NCBI GenBank assembly: GCA_964570685.1
Contig: CAZMZC010000034.1
Coordinates: 1 to 35,221, forward strand
Source of the DNA: UBA1189 sp964570685
GTDB lineage: Bacteria; Bacteroidota; Bacteroidia; Bacteroidales; Bacteroidaceae
Direction: 5' to 3'
Length of the DNA stretch: 35,221 bases
Shown: positions 1-7,555 of the stretch, piece after piece
How positions within the stretch are numbered: position 1 is the stretch's first letter
How the letters are laid out: every line of letters starts with the position of its first letter
The notes under the pieces: generated by a model
The model's input: the letters and a program-made list of their open reading frames with translations, nothing else
What the model was told of the DNA's origin: nothing
The model's database searches: none
Position numbers and translations under genes: made by a program

Positions 1-47
1 ATGTTTGTGTAAATCTTTTTGGCTTAGTATCTATGATGCTCAGCTGA

Positions 48-1730
48 TTAGGCAGCAGAAAGTGTAAATTGCTTCTTCCAGTGGTTCCTTTCAATTTTTG
101 AGACCTTCACGAACACTCCTTGACGCACCTTGCCGATGTAATACTCCTTGCTCAGCTTGGATAGCTTCTTGGCTACGGCATTCTTCTTGATACCCATCTC
201 TTCACCTATAGATACCGCCTCAGCCGTGGTGAACTGCTTGGGCAGCATCTGCAGGAAAGCCAGAGCACTGAGGTATACACGCTTCGGCTCCTCCTTCTCT
301 TCACGGCGCAGGCGGTCGTAGATGGCCGAGGTCTGCATCATGCAATAGAATATGTAAGCGAGGCCCCACTTCAGGTCGGCCTCCGAGAGGGCGAAGCGCT
401 TATCGGCAAATATACCTTCCACTGTGCCCAACTCCTCATAACGGCGCAGCACGGCGATAATCATCAGCATACGATAGAGGTTCAAGCGCGAGCGCAGGAT
501 GGGAGCACGCAAGTCCCTGTCGGGCAAGGCCAACGCCACGAACGATACCAGCTGGCGGTAATAGTCGTCGATGAGCTTGCGCTGCTCGTCGGTGATGATG
601 AGTCGGGGAAGCTCCTCGTCCGGCTTGCCCTCAAACTGGCGCAGCTCCTTCCATATATCAGTGAGCACACCGCGGTGATGGCCATACACGTCGCGGAACG
701 CCTCGGCAGTGGCCTCGTCCATCTCGTCGCGCACGGTATCCTTGGCAGGCAGGTTATGGTAGAGGAAGCGGGTGGAGAGACCATCCTCAAGGTTGGGGAT
801 AAACTCGCGCACCGATGACATGGTGCCCGTAGCGGCCATGGCGAGACGCGTATGCTCGATGTGGTAATCCTCATCATCGGTCTTGCGGCCCGTGTGCAGC
901 TCCTCCTCATTCTGCGCGGCAAGCCATATATACATGAAGTCGCCGAACGCGCCCTTGTTGGCGGCAACCATCTCGGCTATCTCGGGGATGTGCAGGTAAG
1001 AGATGTTTTTCCCGTTGGCATAGATAAGGCGATAGAGATTGGCCGCCGTGGTCTTGGCAGGTAGCTTGTGCATACGGCGCAGGGGAGCCTGAGGCTCATC
1101 CACCTCTTCGGCGATATCGTTCACATCAATCAGGTTCGATACATCGCCCTTGGCGGCAAAGTTGAGCTGGCTACTCAATCTGTTGTAACGCTTGTGACGC
1201 TTGCGGTGGTCGGCCTGTGCCTGCGCACTCTCACTGCAGATGATATCATTGATACCATCGACAAAACTGGTCACATCGCCCACGCATCCCTTGCCCGAGG
1301 CAGAGGGACCTACACAGATGTTCATCATGCCGAGCGAGTAGAGGCGCTGGCCGTGACGCACACGTACATTACTCATGGCCGAGCCCAGGGTGGGCATCAT
1401 GGCCATCAGCAGCATCGTGCGGATGTCGGCATCATCGTAGAGGCTGAGCGGTTCGCTCATCATCTGAGGCAATGATTGCCACATCGCATCGGGCAGGGCG
1501 CAGGGCACCACTACGCCGTCATCGTCGGCATGGGCGTTCATCAAGGTGAGAGGATCTTCCACGACCCCGCGGGTCACTTCACTGAGTAGGGGAAACTCCT
1601 CCTGCTGGGTCTCACGGAGTACGTCGATGTACGACGGGTTAGTTTTTGAGTTTGTAAGTTCTTGAGTTTGTAGGTTTTCCATAGCTACTGAGTTTTTAGG
1701 TTCTTGAGTTTCTAAGTTTGTTTGTGTCAT
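48..1730 (-). CDS. DUF3987-type P-loop protein (primase/helicase-like)
   Basis: 560 residues. A Walker-A-like loop GPSASGKG lies at residues 141-148, within an ATPase-like region (about 75-400) that resembles DUF3987 proteins of Bacteroidales. In that family the domain often sits behind a VirE/BT4734-like N-terminal domain, and here no such domain is visible. The residue after the P-loop Lys is Gly rather than Ser/Thr, so ATP hydrolysis should not be assumed. The basic C-terminus (about 495-545) could be a small winged helix. The first 30 residues are low complexity and hold a 10-residue motif twice (NLETQEPKNS and NLQTQELTNS, period 14). The gene diverges from the HU-like gene at 2585; such proteins often sit together in Bacteroidales accessory regions. 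The cellular role is unknown. Family assignment is fairly sure, function is not. Confidence 0.75.
   Translation of the reverse strand: MTQTNLETQEPKNSVAMENLQTQELTNSKTNPSYIDVLRETQQEEFPLLSEVTRGVVEDPLTLMNAHADDDGVVVPCALPDAMWQSLPQMMSEPLSLYDDADIRTMLLMAMMPTLGSAMSNVRVRHGQRLYSLGMMNICVGPSASGKGCVGDVTSFVDGINDIICSESAQAQADHRKRHKRYNRLSSQLNFAAKGDVSNLIDVNDIAEEVDEPQAPLRRMHKLPAKTTAANLYRLIYANGKNISYLHIPEIAEMVAANKGAFGDFMYIWLAAQNEEELHTGRKTDDEDYHIEHTRLAMAATGTMSSVREFIPNLEDGLSTRFLYHNLPAKDTVRDEMDEATAEAFRDVYGHHRGVLTDIWKELRQFEGKPDEELPRLIITDEQRKLIDDYYRQLVSFVALALPDRDLRAPILRSRLNLYRMLMIIAVLRRYEELGTVEGIFADKRFALSEADLKWGLAYIFYCMMQTSAIYDRLRREEKEEPKRVYLSALAFLQMLPKQFTTAEAVSIGEEMGIKKNAVAKKLSKLSKEYYIGKVRQGVFVKVSKIERNHWKKQFTLSAA
1648..1719 (-). 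repeat. in-frame direct repeat in the 5' end of the DUF3987 gene
   Basis: Two copies of an AAACTCAAGAACCTA-like unit, about 30 bp each and 42 bp apart, encode the duplicated NLxTQExxNS motif at residues 5-14 and 19-28. The period is a multiple of three, so a change in copy number would keep the frame. The segment is AT-rich and unlike the rest of the gene. Confidence 0.7.
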
Positions 1731-1770
1731 ATTATAGTATGATTAAAGGTTAGTAAATACATTCTGAAGG

Positions 1771-1928
1771 AACTGTCCCTCTTTAAGGGGGACGAGCGAA
1801 GTGAAGCAAAGCTGAACGTAGCGGAGGGGGTAACTTAATGGTATCAAGTTACGCTATATCCATTACCCCCACCCGTTCCGCTCCGTATCCACTGCGCTAC
1901 ACTCGTCCCCCTTAAAGAGGGACAGTCC
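1771..1928. repeat. 158-bp REP-like inverted repeat element
   Basis: The outer arms 1772-1796 and 1902-1926 are perfect 25-bp reverse complements (ACTGTCCCTCTTTAAGGGGG and on). Each arm is itself palindromic around TTTAA. Inner segments are also partly complementary (GCGGAGGGGGTAA against TTACCCCCACCCG...CCGC). No reading frame in it looks coding. It lies in the probable leader of the DUF3987 gene and would fold strongly in RNA. The architecture matches the element at 28478-28604. Confidence 0.85.
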
Positions 1929-1981
1929 TTTTTGGTTAGCTTAGTCGGTGTTATCGTCATTGTTCTCGTTGATTTCCACTG

Positions 1982-1989
1982 CAAAGATA
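1982..1989 (-). promoter_or_regulatory. -7 element, probable promoter for the DUF3987 gene
   Basis: TATCTTTG on the minus strand matches the Bacteroidetes -7 consensus TAnnTTTG. No good -33 TTTG is seen at the expected distance, so the call is moderate. Transcription would start near 1975, giving a leader of about 245 nt that contains the 158-bp inverted repeat. Confidence 0.5.
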
Positions 1990-2056
1990 ATACAAATAAA
2001 ATCAATGTTTTCGGACTGTTTTCTGACGAAACTCTGATATAAAAAGGCACCTGAGA

Positions 2057-2088
2057 TTTGGTAAAATGGAACGTTTGTTTTATCTTTG
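2057..2088 (+). promoter_or_regulatory. promoter TTTG-N20-TATCTTTG
   Basis: A -33 TTTG (2057-2060) and a -7 TATCTTTG (2081-2088) at 20-bp spacing fit the Bacteroidetes housekeeping promoter. The start would be near 2095. The first annotated downstream gene begins at 2585, so the transcript would have a leader of about 490 nt. Confidence 0.7.
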
Positions 2089-2109
2089 TGGAACCTTAGA
2101 AAAGTTGCG

Positions 2110-2197
2110 TCACTTGCAAGTGACGCTATCGTCACAAGCAAGCGTCGCATGTATCACAAGCAAGTGTCGCGTGCATCACTTGCAAGTGACGGATGAT
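2110..2197. repeat. four tandem 22-bp repeats with palindromic cores
   Basis: Units begin with TCAC at 2110, 2132, 2154 and 2176, exactly 22 bp apart. Units 1 and 4 carry the perfect palindrome TCACTTGCAAGTGA; unit 1 extends to 20 bp (GCGTCACTTGCAAGTGACGC, 2107-2126). Units 2 and 3 carry TCACAAGCAAG(C/T)GTCGC. The array begins about 15 bp after the predicted start of transcription. It could be an operator array for a dimeric protein, or a set of RNA hairpins. Confidence 0.85.
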
Positions 2198-2584
2198 TTC
2201 GAAGGTGAGAAATAAGTTTATTGCAGGCGTGAAAAATCATTTTCGCACCTAAGAAAAATTATCACCGAAAGGCGTTACACGCAAAAGAGGCGTAAAACAA
2301 AAAAAGTGGAGAAAAAGATGCGTTGAGAATGAGGATATTGCGCTGTAAATAGGACAGAAATGCGAGAAAAATGAAAATTATTTATAATTTAGAATGGGTA
2401 TAGTGACAGCTTTGCTGTAACGAAAACGATAACGAAAACTGCCTGCCGGACGGGAATTGTCCCCCTAGATTAGGGGTGACGCCGACGCGGTGTGAAAGCG
2501 TCGGTTGTGACGACGGAAGGTTTATCTTCCCAAAGGAATTTCTTGCGGAGGGGGTATACTCTAAACATTAAACTCTAAACAAAA
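2198..2584 (+). other. non-coding leader upstream of the HU-like gene
   Basis: No credible gene is visible here. The region holds small dyads: ACAGCTTTGCTGT near 2407-2419, a CCCCTA/TAGGGG hairpin (about 2462-2476), and CCGACGC/GCGTCGG (2482-2504). It ends with GCGGAGGGGGTA near 2545, a string also found in the 1771-1928 element, so it may be a degenerate relative. Two tiny overlapping frames (ATG at 2149 and 2193) are open but unsupported. Confidence 0.55.
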
Positions 2585-3253
2585 ATGAAACGAAATCCGA
2601 AAACAAAAGTGGTACTGGGCGACAACCAGCCCGTGATGCGCTGTCGCGCCATCCGTCGCCGCAAGATGGGCAAGAATGTAGACGCTGAGGCGTGGGGCAT
2701 AGGAGCCACCCTCGTACCGCAAAAGAAACTCGACATGGACGATATGGCTGCCACCACGCACGAGCGCTGCACCGTGAAGCAGGCCGACGTGAAGGCTGCA
2801 TGGGAATCGCTGCAGGTAATCATTGCCGCTGCACTGGCCAATGGGCAGCGCGTGGAGCTGGGCCAGCTGGGCACGCTCTCCATCGACGTGAGTGTGAAGG
2901 CGCTGAAGGAGCCGGGCGAGCGCCTGCGTGCCTCGGACCTCAAGATGGGCAGTGTGAGCTTCAAGCCAGGTCCCGTGTTGCAGGCACAGCTCAATCGTGT
3001 GAAGTTTGCCATCGACAACGACTACACCGAACCCACCGACGCCTCGCTGCTCGACGAAGCGCTGTACAACTACTTTGCCATCGAGAAGAAGGAGGGCATC
3101 AACATGAAGCACTTTGCCAGTCTCAGTGGCTATGGCATCACCCGAGCCCGCAAGCTGATGCGAGAGTATGTAGCGCAGGGCGTGATGGAGCACGTACCCC
3201 TGAGCCGCGGCTATTACCGACCTACCAAGGGAAACTTCGGACGGGAAGAATAG
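2585..3253 (+). CDS. HU-like DNA-binding protein with C-terminal winged-helix-like region
   Basis: 222 residues, strongly basic at the N-terminus. Residues about 5-125 fit the Bacteroidetes HU/IHF-like family (HU-HIG type): a helix-rich part (VKAAWESLQVIIAAALANG) and a strand segment (RVELGQLGTLSIDVS) typical of HU arms. A second domain, residues about 145-215 (ASLSGYGITRARKLMREYVAQ), looks like a winged helix. Such proteins bind DNA and are often found beside DUF3987/VirE-N genes in Bacteroidales. The start was chosen at the first ATG after an AT-rich stretch; no Shine-Dalgarno is evident, as is usual in this phylum. The long repeat-bearing leader suggests autoregulation, which is inference. 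Confidence 0.75.
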   Translation: MKRNPKTKVVLGDNQPVMRCRAIRRRKMGKNVDAEAWGIGATLVPQKKLDMDDMAATTHERCTVKQADVKAAWESLQVIIAAALANGQRVELGQLGTLSIDVSVKALKEPGERLRASDLKMGSVSFKPGPVLQAQLNRVKFAIDNDYTEPTDASLLDEALYNYFAIEKKEGINMKHFASLSGYGITRARKLMREYVAQGVMEHVPLSRGYYRPTKGNFGREE

Positions 3254-3340
3254 GGGAAACATGTAAAAACAGATGCCCGCAGGCAATTGTACACATTTGA
3301 TAGCATAATCCACTGACTGATACGTGGGTTAGCTTGAAAA

Positions 3341-3386
3341 TTTGTACACAAATTTGTACACAAATCTTACACATTTTGTACACAAA
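3341..3386 (+). promoter_or_regulatory. phased TTTGTACAC operator-like array
   Basis: TACAC occurs at 3345, 3357, 3368 and 3379 (spacing 12, 11, 11 bp), three times inside the full 12-mer TTTGTACACAAA. A further TTGTACAC lies at 3288-3295, 55 bp before the first. The array ends exactly where the -33 element of the regulator promoter begins. One-turn spacing on one DNA face suggests cooperative binding of a protein. Confidence 0.6.
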
Positions 3387-3418
3387 TTTGGGTATTTCTG
3401 AATGTTGTTGTATCTTTG
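3387..3418 (+). promoter_or_regulatory. promoter TTTG-N20-TATCTTTG of the regulator gene
   Basis: TTTG at 3387-3390 and TATCTTTG at 3411-3418, 20 bp apart. Transcription would begin at about 3424-3427, essentially at the ATG at 3426, so the mRNA may be leaderless or nearly so. This also argues against the in-frame ATG at 3402. Confidence 0.65.
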
Positions 3419-3425
3419 CTTTCAA

Positions 3426-4454
3426 ATGAACCGACTTGTTATCATACTCTCTACGTTGCTGGTGCTGCTCTCCTCTTGCTCGGGAAAGCGGCAGGGCGAG
3501 GCTGTGCAGCCAAGTGAGGGGTTTGACATTACGGGGGTGTGGAAACTTATTGACAGAGTAGCACCAAGTGGAATGCCTTATAGACTTGGAGGCAATTCGA
3601 TTAGTTACAAAATGTATGATGCAGATAGTGCTTGCTACAACTTCAGTTTAAGAGAATCTGAAGGACGTTTTTTTGTGGTTCCCCATCATATAGGATGTTA
3701 TGCTTTAGGTGCTGATACACTCTATTTTGAGAATGGGCATGAGATGCCACTCTGCATTATTGATGATAGTACCATTGTTACTATATGGAAGGGGAAATAT
3801 ACGGAGACATGGCATCGTGTGGCAGATATCCCTGAAAGCCGTAAAGAGGAGTTCCGTAGAGTCTGTCACCAAGTTCATCTGAATAGGGGAGAGTACAATC
3901 CGCACGAGATTGAAGTGTTTGCCAGCAATAACGATTTTATGTATGTCCTTAAAAAGCACTATGGCATAGCCATTGCTTTGGGAATTATCGCGTTGTTCAT
4001 TATTGTCTATTCGATAGAGATCACCCGTCGCAAGCGACGTATGGAACAAAAGCTTGCAGCCACCAAGGAGGAACTTCAAGAACGTTCTACGCTGGTCATC
4101 GATGCCATTAAGCAAGGGGAGGCTGATTTCTTCCAGTCGGACTATTACCAAGCACTGCGCCCGCGCCTTGCCGCTGGCGATAACATGAGCGATGAGGACT
4201 GGCGCGAGATGGAGCGGCAGATAAATGCGGTATACACAGGTTTCTCACGCAAACTGCGTTCGCTCTACGACTTCTCCGACGTGGAGTTCCAGGTGTGCTT
4301 GCTCATCAAGCTTGGCGTTTCGAACAATGATATTGCTGCCGTCATCAATCGTGCCCCGAACAGCGTATCCAGCATCCGTGGGCGCTTGCACAAGAAGGTG
4401 CTCGGCCCCGACGGCGGTGCTAAGGAGTGGGACGATTTTGTGCTTTCGCTCTGA
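3426..4454 (+). CDS. membrane-anchored transcriptional regulator, LuxR-like HTH
   Basis: 342 residues from the ATG at 3426; an upstream in-frame ATG at 3402 would precede the promoter. The N-terminus has a signal with lipobox LSSC (Cys18). Residues about 30-135 contain a GxW start (ITGVWKL) and beta-rich pattern resembling lipocalin-like sensor domains. A transmembrane helix spans about 180-197, followed by basic residues and a coiled coil (203-230). The C-terminal HTH (about 285-325, FSDVEFQVCLLIKLGVSNNDIA) is of the LuxR kind common in Bacteroidales membrane regulators. The expected topology is a sensor outside and DNA binding inside, like other one-component membrane regulators. Having both a lipobox and an internal helix is unusual. 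The adjacent outer-membrane/GLPGLI operon is the likely target; the ligand is unknown. Confidence 0.75.
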   Translation: MNRLVIILSTLLVLLSSCSGKRQGEAVQPSEGFDITGVWKLIDRVAPSGMPYRLGGNSISYKMYDADSACYNFSLRESEGRFFVVPHHIGCYALGADTLYFENGHEMPLCIIDDSTIVTIWKGKYTETWHRVADIPESRKEEFRRVCHQVHLNRGEYNPHEIEVFASNNDFMYVLKKHYGIAIALGIIALFIIVYSIEITRRKRRMEQKLAATKEELQERSTLVIDAIKQGEADFFQSDYYQALRPRLAAGDNMSDEDWREMERQINAVYTGFSRKLRSLYDFSDVEFQVCLLIKLGVSNNDIAAVINRAPNSVSSIRGRLHKKVLGPDGGAKEWDDFVLSL

Positions 4455-4536
4455 TGGAGGGCTCGTGCGCTATCTGGATTCACTCTTTCGGTCCGACAAA
4501 CCGTTACTTTTCTTATTCATAGCATCTTATAACCTG

Positions 4537-4597
4537 TTGCGAGCTTTTTGCGAGGTCGTTTCAGGCTTCTAAAGTCAGTTGCGAGGCTTTTGCGAAG
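4537..4597 (+). promoter_or_regulatory. four phased TTGCGA half-sites upstream of the envelope operon
   Basis: TTGCGA occurs at 4537, 4548, 4579 and 4590. It forms two 20-bp units (GTTGCGAGCTTTTTGCGAGG and a copy with 17/20 identity), each with half-sites 11 bp apart; the units are 42 bp apart, four helical turns. The last half-site ends 8 bp before the candidate -33 element. This is the arrangement expected of an activator binding as a direct-repeat dimer. The regulator encoded immediately upstream is the obvious candidate, by inference. Confidence 0.6.
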
Positions 4598-4603
4598 CGT
4601 GTT

Positions 4604-4654
4604 TTTGCCCTATTTGTTGAACGAAGTTGTAGCTTTGTGACAACAAAAGTTCAA
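4604..4654 (+). promoter_or_regulatory. promoter of the outer-membrane/GLPGLI operon with overlapping dyad
   Basis: The -7 element TAGCTTTG (4630-4637) fits TAnnTTTG. The best -33 TTTG is at 4604-4607, spacing 22, slightly long. A nested dyad surrounds the -7: TTGAAC (4617-4622) with GTTCAA (4649-4654), and GTTGT (4626-4630) with ACAAC (4640-4644). The long spacing would fit a promoter needing an activator, and the dyad could bind a repressor. Confidence 0.5.
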
Positions 4655-4673
4655 TGAATAGACAACTGCAAGA

Positions 4674-7445
4674 ATGACAAGAAAGGTTTTATTCACAAGT
4701 TTATGTCTTTGGTCTTTACTTGGCATATATGTGCCAGCCAATGCACAAGACAATTCGGATGCCCTCATATGGGGGTCGGTAGAGGATGCCTTCCTGCAAG
4801 TACCCCTACTCGGCGTTCACGTGCGACTGCTTAATGCTGCCGACAGTACGGTGGTGATGGATACAGTGAAGGTCAAAAAAATGACCGACAAGAATGGACG
4901 GCTGACCGAGGCACAAATGTTTTTCAAGGTCAAGAGTGGGAAGTATCTCTTTCACGGCAGACTAGAAGGATATGACGATGGCTGGCTATCATTCGAAGCA
5001 CAAGGAGGCAATGGAATAAATAAGCTCTCTCCGCTGCAATTACGCAAGATGAGCACTATCAACCTTGATGATGTGGCAGTGACAGCTACTAAGGTAAAGA
5101 TGTTCTACAAGGGTGATACCATCGTGTATAATGCCGATGCATTCAATCTGCCCGAAGGCTCCATGCTGGACGAACTGATTCAGCAACTCCCCGGTGTGAC
5201 GATGAATAAGGCCGGTGAGATATTTGTCAATGGCCGCAAGGTGGATGAGCTGCTGCTTGGCGAGCGAAGTTTCTTCCGAGGCAACAGCAAGGTACTCTTG
5301 AAGAACCTTCCCTACTATACTGTCAAGACCATCAAGGTGTATGAGCAGCAGAGCGACCTCAATCGTGCGTTGGGCTACGATGCAGAACAACGAAAATATG
5401 TGATGGATGTGAATCTGAAGGCCGAGTATAACAGAGGTGTTATCTCCAATGTGGAACTGGCTGGTGGCACTGAAGGCCGCTATCTGGGTCGTGCTTTCCT
5501 GCTTGTTTTTAACGACCCCTACCGCTTCACACTATTGGGTAATGCCAACAATGTGAACGAATCGCGGCAGATTGGGCAAAGCGGTCATTGGACACCAGCC
5601 AGTATGCCACGTTCTTTGCTTACAACACGCAGTGTGGCAGGCGAGATGGATTACCAGTCGGGCGACAAGAACAAGAAGAACAATCTGCTCTTTGAATACA
5701 CCTCGACGGAAGACGTGTGTGAGATGCAGCAATACAGTGAATTGTTTTTGGAGGGAAGCACACCGTCTGCCCACAAAGAGTCTACATCGCTTGCCAAGGC
5801 CAACCAACTGAGCGTAAAGGAACAGTTCACCCTCGTCAAGCCCTATTACCTGAAACTTAACGGAGAGTTCGGCCACAAAAGCTACTCGGGCAATGCCTCT
5901 GCGCTGAGTGAGCAGTTTTACGACACGTTACTCACCCGTATGAGTGAAAACGGATTCAATGAGGGACGCTCGTGGAATGCCCGACTGGAAGGATCAGCGG
6001 TTTTCAAGCTGAGTACAAGTTTCTCCGTCGAGCATAACGATGAACGTATGCAAGGGGCTAGAAGATACATTTACGAGAAACCTTTTGCAAATGCACGATA
6101 CAATGTGGATGACGTGCACCACCGAAAGACATCAGGTAATATTCATGCCAGCGAATACTTCAACTGCAAATCCTTTTGGTTGAATATCTTTGAAACTATC
6201 TCTTTCAGCAACGAGTATACGCACGATTATCTGTATCATCCCGATACCCTGCTATTACCGTCACAACTTGATGCGCTGCAAGCCATTACCGACCGTAACA
6301 ACTCGTATGACAGCCGTTACCGCAAGCTCAACAGTGAAACTTGGTTTCACTTCCGTTCACTGCCAAAGACATTGAAAGACAGGCCAAATTCCCCGTATCA
6401 TCCGCTAACCTTCAATGTTACGGTAAACGCCATGCGCCAATGGCAGGATTACAAGCGCGGCCCGATTGATACATTGGCTCGAAGTATTGAATTCCCATAC
6501 GCAGTAGCCTTTGCCTATAAATATTTCCCAAACAATGAGTATAAAAAGGAACTGAACTTCCATATAGGGCACGAGCAGAAAGAGCTTCCGCTCCTTGACC
6601 GCATATCCTACCGCGACGATGCCACTCCGCAGATAGTCAAACTCGGCAATCCCGACCTGAGAAGTAGCAGATATACGGATGCCTCATTCAGATATTATAG
6701 TCGTGGCAATGGTGCCCGTAAACTGAATCATACACTCAAGAGTCATTTCTTCTACTACCACCGCAGCATAGCACAGTCGGTAGCATATAACCCTGCAAAC
6801 GGAGTCTATACCTATAAGCCCGTAAACGTGAAAGGGAACTACAACCTCAATACAGCATACGATATATCCTGTTTCTTGGACGAAAAGCGCTATTGGACCT
6901 GGCAGATGAATGCCAATGCTGGCTACATCCACTCCATTGACCACACGATGTTTGAGGGAGAGACAGACAGTCACGAGAACATTGTAAATACACTTACACT
7001 GAGCGACAACACCTACATACAATACCAGAAGGGCGACCTCAACGTACGCGCTACGGGCGACATCGCTTGGCGTCACAGCGAGGGACGTATGCGCGACTTC
7101 ACCACCCTCAATGCCTTGGACTTCCGATATGGACTTGCAGCACGCTATACTCTGCCATGTATCAAGACTACGCTCTCTGCCGATGGCACTATGTATAGCC
7201 GCCGAGGCTACGGCAATGCTCTTCTCAACACGGACGACTTTGTAGTGAACGCATCGGTCAGCCAACCTTTGCTGAAAGGCAAGCTCATCGCCCGCCTCGA
7301 AACCTTCGACCTGCTGCACAATCTCTCAGCCACGCAGTATGAGGTCAATGCCCAAGGCCGTACCGAGACGTGGTACCGCTCATTACCCCACTACGTGATG
7401 CTTCACCTCGTGTATAATTGGAATTGGACCCCGAAGAAATACTGA
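4674..7445 (+). CDS. outer-membrane beta-barrel protein with carboxypeptidase-regulatory-like domain
   Basis: 923 residues. A signal peptide ends at about residue 25 (VPANAQ). Residues about 30-115 form a carboxypeptidase-regulatory/Ig-like fold (GSVEDAFLQVPLLGVHVRLL). Residues about 125-240 form a plug-like segment with family hallmarks (GDTIVYNADAFNLPEGSMLDELIQQLPGV, split here as GDTIVYNADAF and MLDELIQQLPGV). The rest is a beta-barrel rich in aromatic and Asn/Ser turns, ending in LVYNWNWTPKKY. It matches the outer-membrane beta-barrel family related to TonB-dependent transporters (PF14905-like). No SusD partner is present, so it is not a canonical glycan importer. It is first in an operon with a GLPGLI protein and a second barrel. 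Cargo is unknown. Confidence 0.8.
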   Translation: MTRKVLFTSLCLWSLLGIYVPANAQDNSDALIWGSVEDAFLQVPLLGVHVRLLNAADSTVVMDTVKVKKMTDKNGRLTEAQMFFKVKSGKYLFHGRLEGYDDGWLSFEAQGGNGINKLSPLQLRKMSTINLDDVAVTATKVKMFYKGDTIVYNADAFNLPEGSMLDELIQQLPGVTMNKAGEIFVNGRKVDELLLGERSFFRGNSKVLLKNLPYYTVKTIKVYEQQSDLNRALGYDAEQRKYVMDVNLKAEYNRGVISNVELAGGTEGRYLGRAFLLVFNDPYRFTLLGNANNVNESRQIGQSGHWTPASMPRSLLTTRSVAGEMDYQSGDKNKKNNLLFEYTSTEDVCEMQQYSELFLEGSTPSAHKESTSLAKANQLSVKEQFTLVKPYYLKLNGEFGHKSYSGNASALSEQFYDTLLTRMSENGFNEGRSWNARLEGSAVFKLSTSFSVEHNDERMQGARRYIYEKPFANARYNVDDVHHRKTSGNIHASEYFNCKSFWLNIFETISFSNEYTHDYLYHPDTLLLPSQLDALQAITDRNNSYDSRYRKLNSETWFHFRSLPKTLKDRPNSPYHPLTFNVTVNAMRQWQDYKRGPIDTLARSIEFPYAVAFAYKYFPNNEYKKELNFHIGHEQKELPLLDRISYRDDATPQIVKLGNPDLRSSRYTDASFRYYSRGNGARKLNHTLKSHFFYYHRSIAQSVAYNPANGVYTYKPVNVKGNYNLNTAYDISCFLDEKRYWTWQMNANAGYIHSIDHTMFEGETDSHENIVNTLTLSDNTYIQYQKGDLNVRATGDIAWRHSEGRMRDFTTLNALDFRYGLAARYTLPCIKTTLSADGTMYSRRGYGNALLNTDDFVVNASVSQPLLKGKLIARLETFDLLHNLSATQYEVNAQGRTETWYRSLPHYVMLHLVYNWNWTPKKY

Positions 7446-7555
7446 CTATAATGGTAGAAATCTGCAAGTCTACACGCAGGTCAACTACCGAAATTCCAAT
7501 GTCAATCGAAAAGTATACATCTTATCTGACAACCGTTATAACTTCAAGTAATATT

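Noticed and set aside
1844..2150. Two overlapping minus-strand frames of 68-69 codons
   Set aside because: They translate the inverted repeat and the 22-bp repeats and cross both predicted promoters.
2110..2197. CRISPR-like array
   Set aside because: Units of 22 bp abut with no variable spacers and no cas gene is near.
2149..2252. Two tiny coupled frames in the HU-like leader (15 and 19 codons, ATGA overlap)
   Set aside because: Too short to judge and no ribosome-binding site; kept only as a possibility for leader peptides.
7418..7555. Longer N-terminus for the GLPGLI protein
   Set aside because: It overlaps the preceding gene and would bury the signal peptide that begins at 7556.
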